DNA of 64,000 nucleotides. Source: Kitagawia praeruptora (taxonomy: Eukaryota; Streptophyta; Magnoliopsida; Apiales; Apiaceae). Under the pieces are notes generated by a model, which did not search any database, was not told the DNA's origin, and saw nothing but the letters and a program-made list of their open reading frames with translations. Shown piece by piece: positions 63,584 to 64,000 of this stretch. The stretch spans positions 36,333,501-36,397,500 of the forward strand of contig CM075344.1 in the NCBI GenBank assembly GCA_037693485.1, given 5' to 3'. Each line of letters begins with the position of its first letter. The first letter of the stretch is position 1. The translations under genes and the position numbers were made by a program.

Positions 63584-64000
63584 ATGGAGCGCTGCAGTCC
63601 TACAACTGTTTTGATTCCTTTGTTATTCTGCATTTTGTTATTCTTTATTTTGGTAAACTCTCAAGTAGTAGCAGCTGGAGACATTATTAAAGCCAACCAA
63701 GTACTTAGAGATGGAAGCACCATTGTTTCATCTGGAGGTCATTTCGAGTTTGGTTTCGTTAGTGTTGGAAGTTCCATAAATCGATATGTGGGAATATGGT
63801 ACAAGAAAATACCTAAAATGACAATTGTGTGGATTTCCAATAGAGAAACTCCTCTTAGTACTACATCTGGTCTCTTGCAACTTATTAGCAACGGGAGTCT
63901 TGTTATTCTTAATGCTTCTAATCATGTAGTTTGGTCATCCAACTCCTCGACATCTGTGAAAAATCCTGTGGTGCAGCTGTTGGATTCAGGAAATCTTGTT
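63584..64000 (+). CDS. G-type lectin S-receptor-like Ser/Thr kinase, N-terminus (partial)
   Basis: 139 codons are open from ATG 63584 to the window edge. Residues 1-31 form a signal peptide: a short polar start, a long hydrophobic stretch (VLIPLLFCILLFFILV) and a likely cut after NSQVVAA. The bulb-type lectin domain follows (GDIIKANQVLRDGSTIVSSG, then FEFGFVS, RYVGIWYKKI, a VW-x2-NRETPL motif reading VWISNRETPL, and LLDSGNLV). In this family the secreted lectin, EGF/S-locus and PAN domains face outward, followed by a membrane span and a cytoplasmic kinase that signals in defence or self-recognition; those parts lie outside the window. The first exon usually holds the whole ectodomain. No lesion is seen, so this is the best candidate for a functional host gene. 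A solo LTR sits 111 bp upstream of the ATG, after removing its target duplication. Confidence 0.93.
   Translation, partial: MERCSPTTVLIPLLFCILLFFILVNSQVVAAGDIIKANQVLRDGSTIVSSGGHFEFGFVSVGSSINRYVGIWYKKIPKMTIVWISNRETPLSTTSGLLQLISNGSLVILNASNHVVWSSNSSTSVKNPVVQLLDSGNLV

Noticed and set aside
1..64000. tRNA, rRNA or other structured RNA genes
   Set aside because: None recognised on either strand by eye. The Met-tRNA matches are primer sites of 12 bases, not genes.

Overview
This window looks like repeat-rich nuclear DNA of a eudicot plant. It holds SIRE/Maximus-type Copia and Tat-lineage Gypsy LTR retrotransposons, an RNase H-bearing LINE, Stowaway, MULE, hAT, CACTA and Helitron DNA transposons, and at the right edge the first exon of a G-type lectin receptor kinase. 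There is no sign of bacterial or organellar DNA. I cannot name the species. Only the gene at the right edge looks like a functional host gene; almost everything else is mobile DNA or captured gene fragments.

Layout. 1-1235 is the 3' end of a LINE. 1502-2305 and 3282-3461 are Mutator-like non-autonomous elements, and 2834-3146 is a Stowaway MITE. 4801-~16993 is a decayed SIRE-type element (SIRE-1) with a 5' LTR, a recent 1588-bp duplication of its LTR-leader-gag segment, a stop-ridden pol, an envelope-like ORF and no 3' LTR. It runs straight into a 173-bp tandem array (16994-18748) that was split by an 866-bp hAT element with the 8-bp target duplication AATAGTAT. 18754-55167 is one large nest. 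The outer Gypsy/Tat element A (864-bp LTRs, target duplication TTAAC) contains an almost complete SIRE element on the minus strand (SIRE-2, 26203-37263, target duplication GAGAA) and a sister Tat element B (40650-53352, target duplication GGGTA). Removing both insertions leaves 12,640 bp for A against 12,703 bp for B, which confirms the reconstruction. To the right lie two CACTA right ends with captured pieces of a pyruvate decarboxylase gene and an IRE-like AGC kinase gene, a head-to-head inverted LTR-like insertion (target duplication GAGAT), a Helitron inside a MITE-like repeat, a solo LTR (target duplication ACCTT) and the receptor kinase start at 63584.

How the parts work together. In each Tat element, gag-pol is read on the plus strand. 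A separate gene on the opposite strand lies between pol and the 3' LTR. In B this gene has a TATA box, a G-box, an apparent 5'-UTR intron and a 106-bp coding intron whose removal joins two exons exactly in frame, giving a 651-residue protein. B's own gag-pol is dead (three stops and a 28-bp deletion), yet the antisense gene is open from end to end. A shows the reverse: gag-pol is broken only by two CAG-to-TAG changes, while its antisense gene is broken and has B inserted in its first intron. This spliced antisense gene cassette is the most interesting system in the window.

LTR divergence, counted by eye (A about 10 differences in 864 bp; B about 3 in 866 bp; SIRE-2 about 2 substitutions plus indels), agrees with the nesting order, with A oldest. 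Counts and boundaries were read by eye. Family names rest on recognised motifs, not on database searches.
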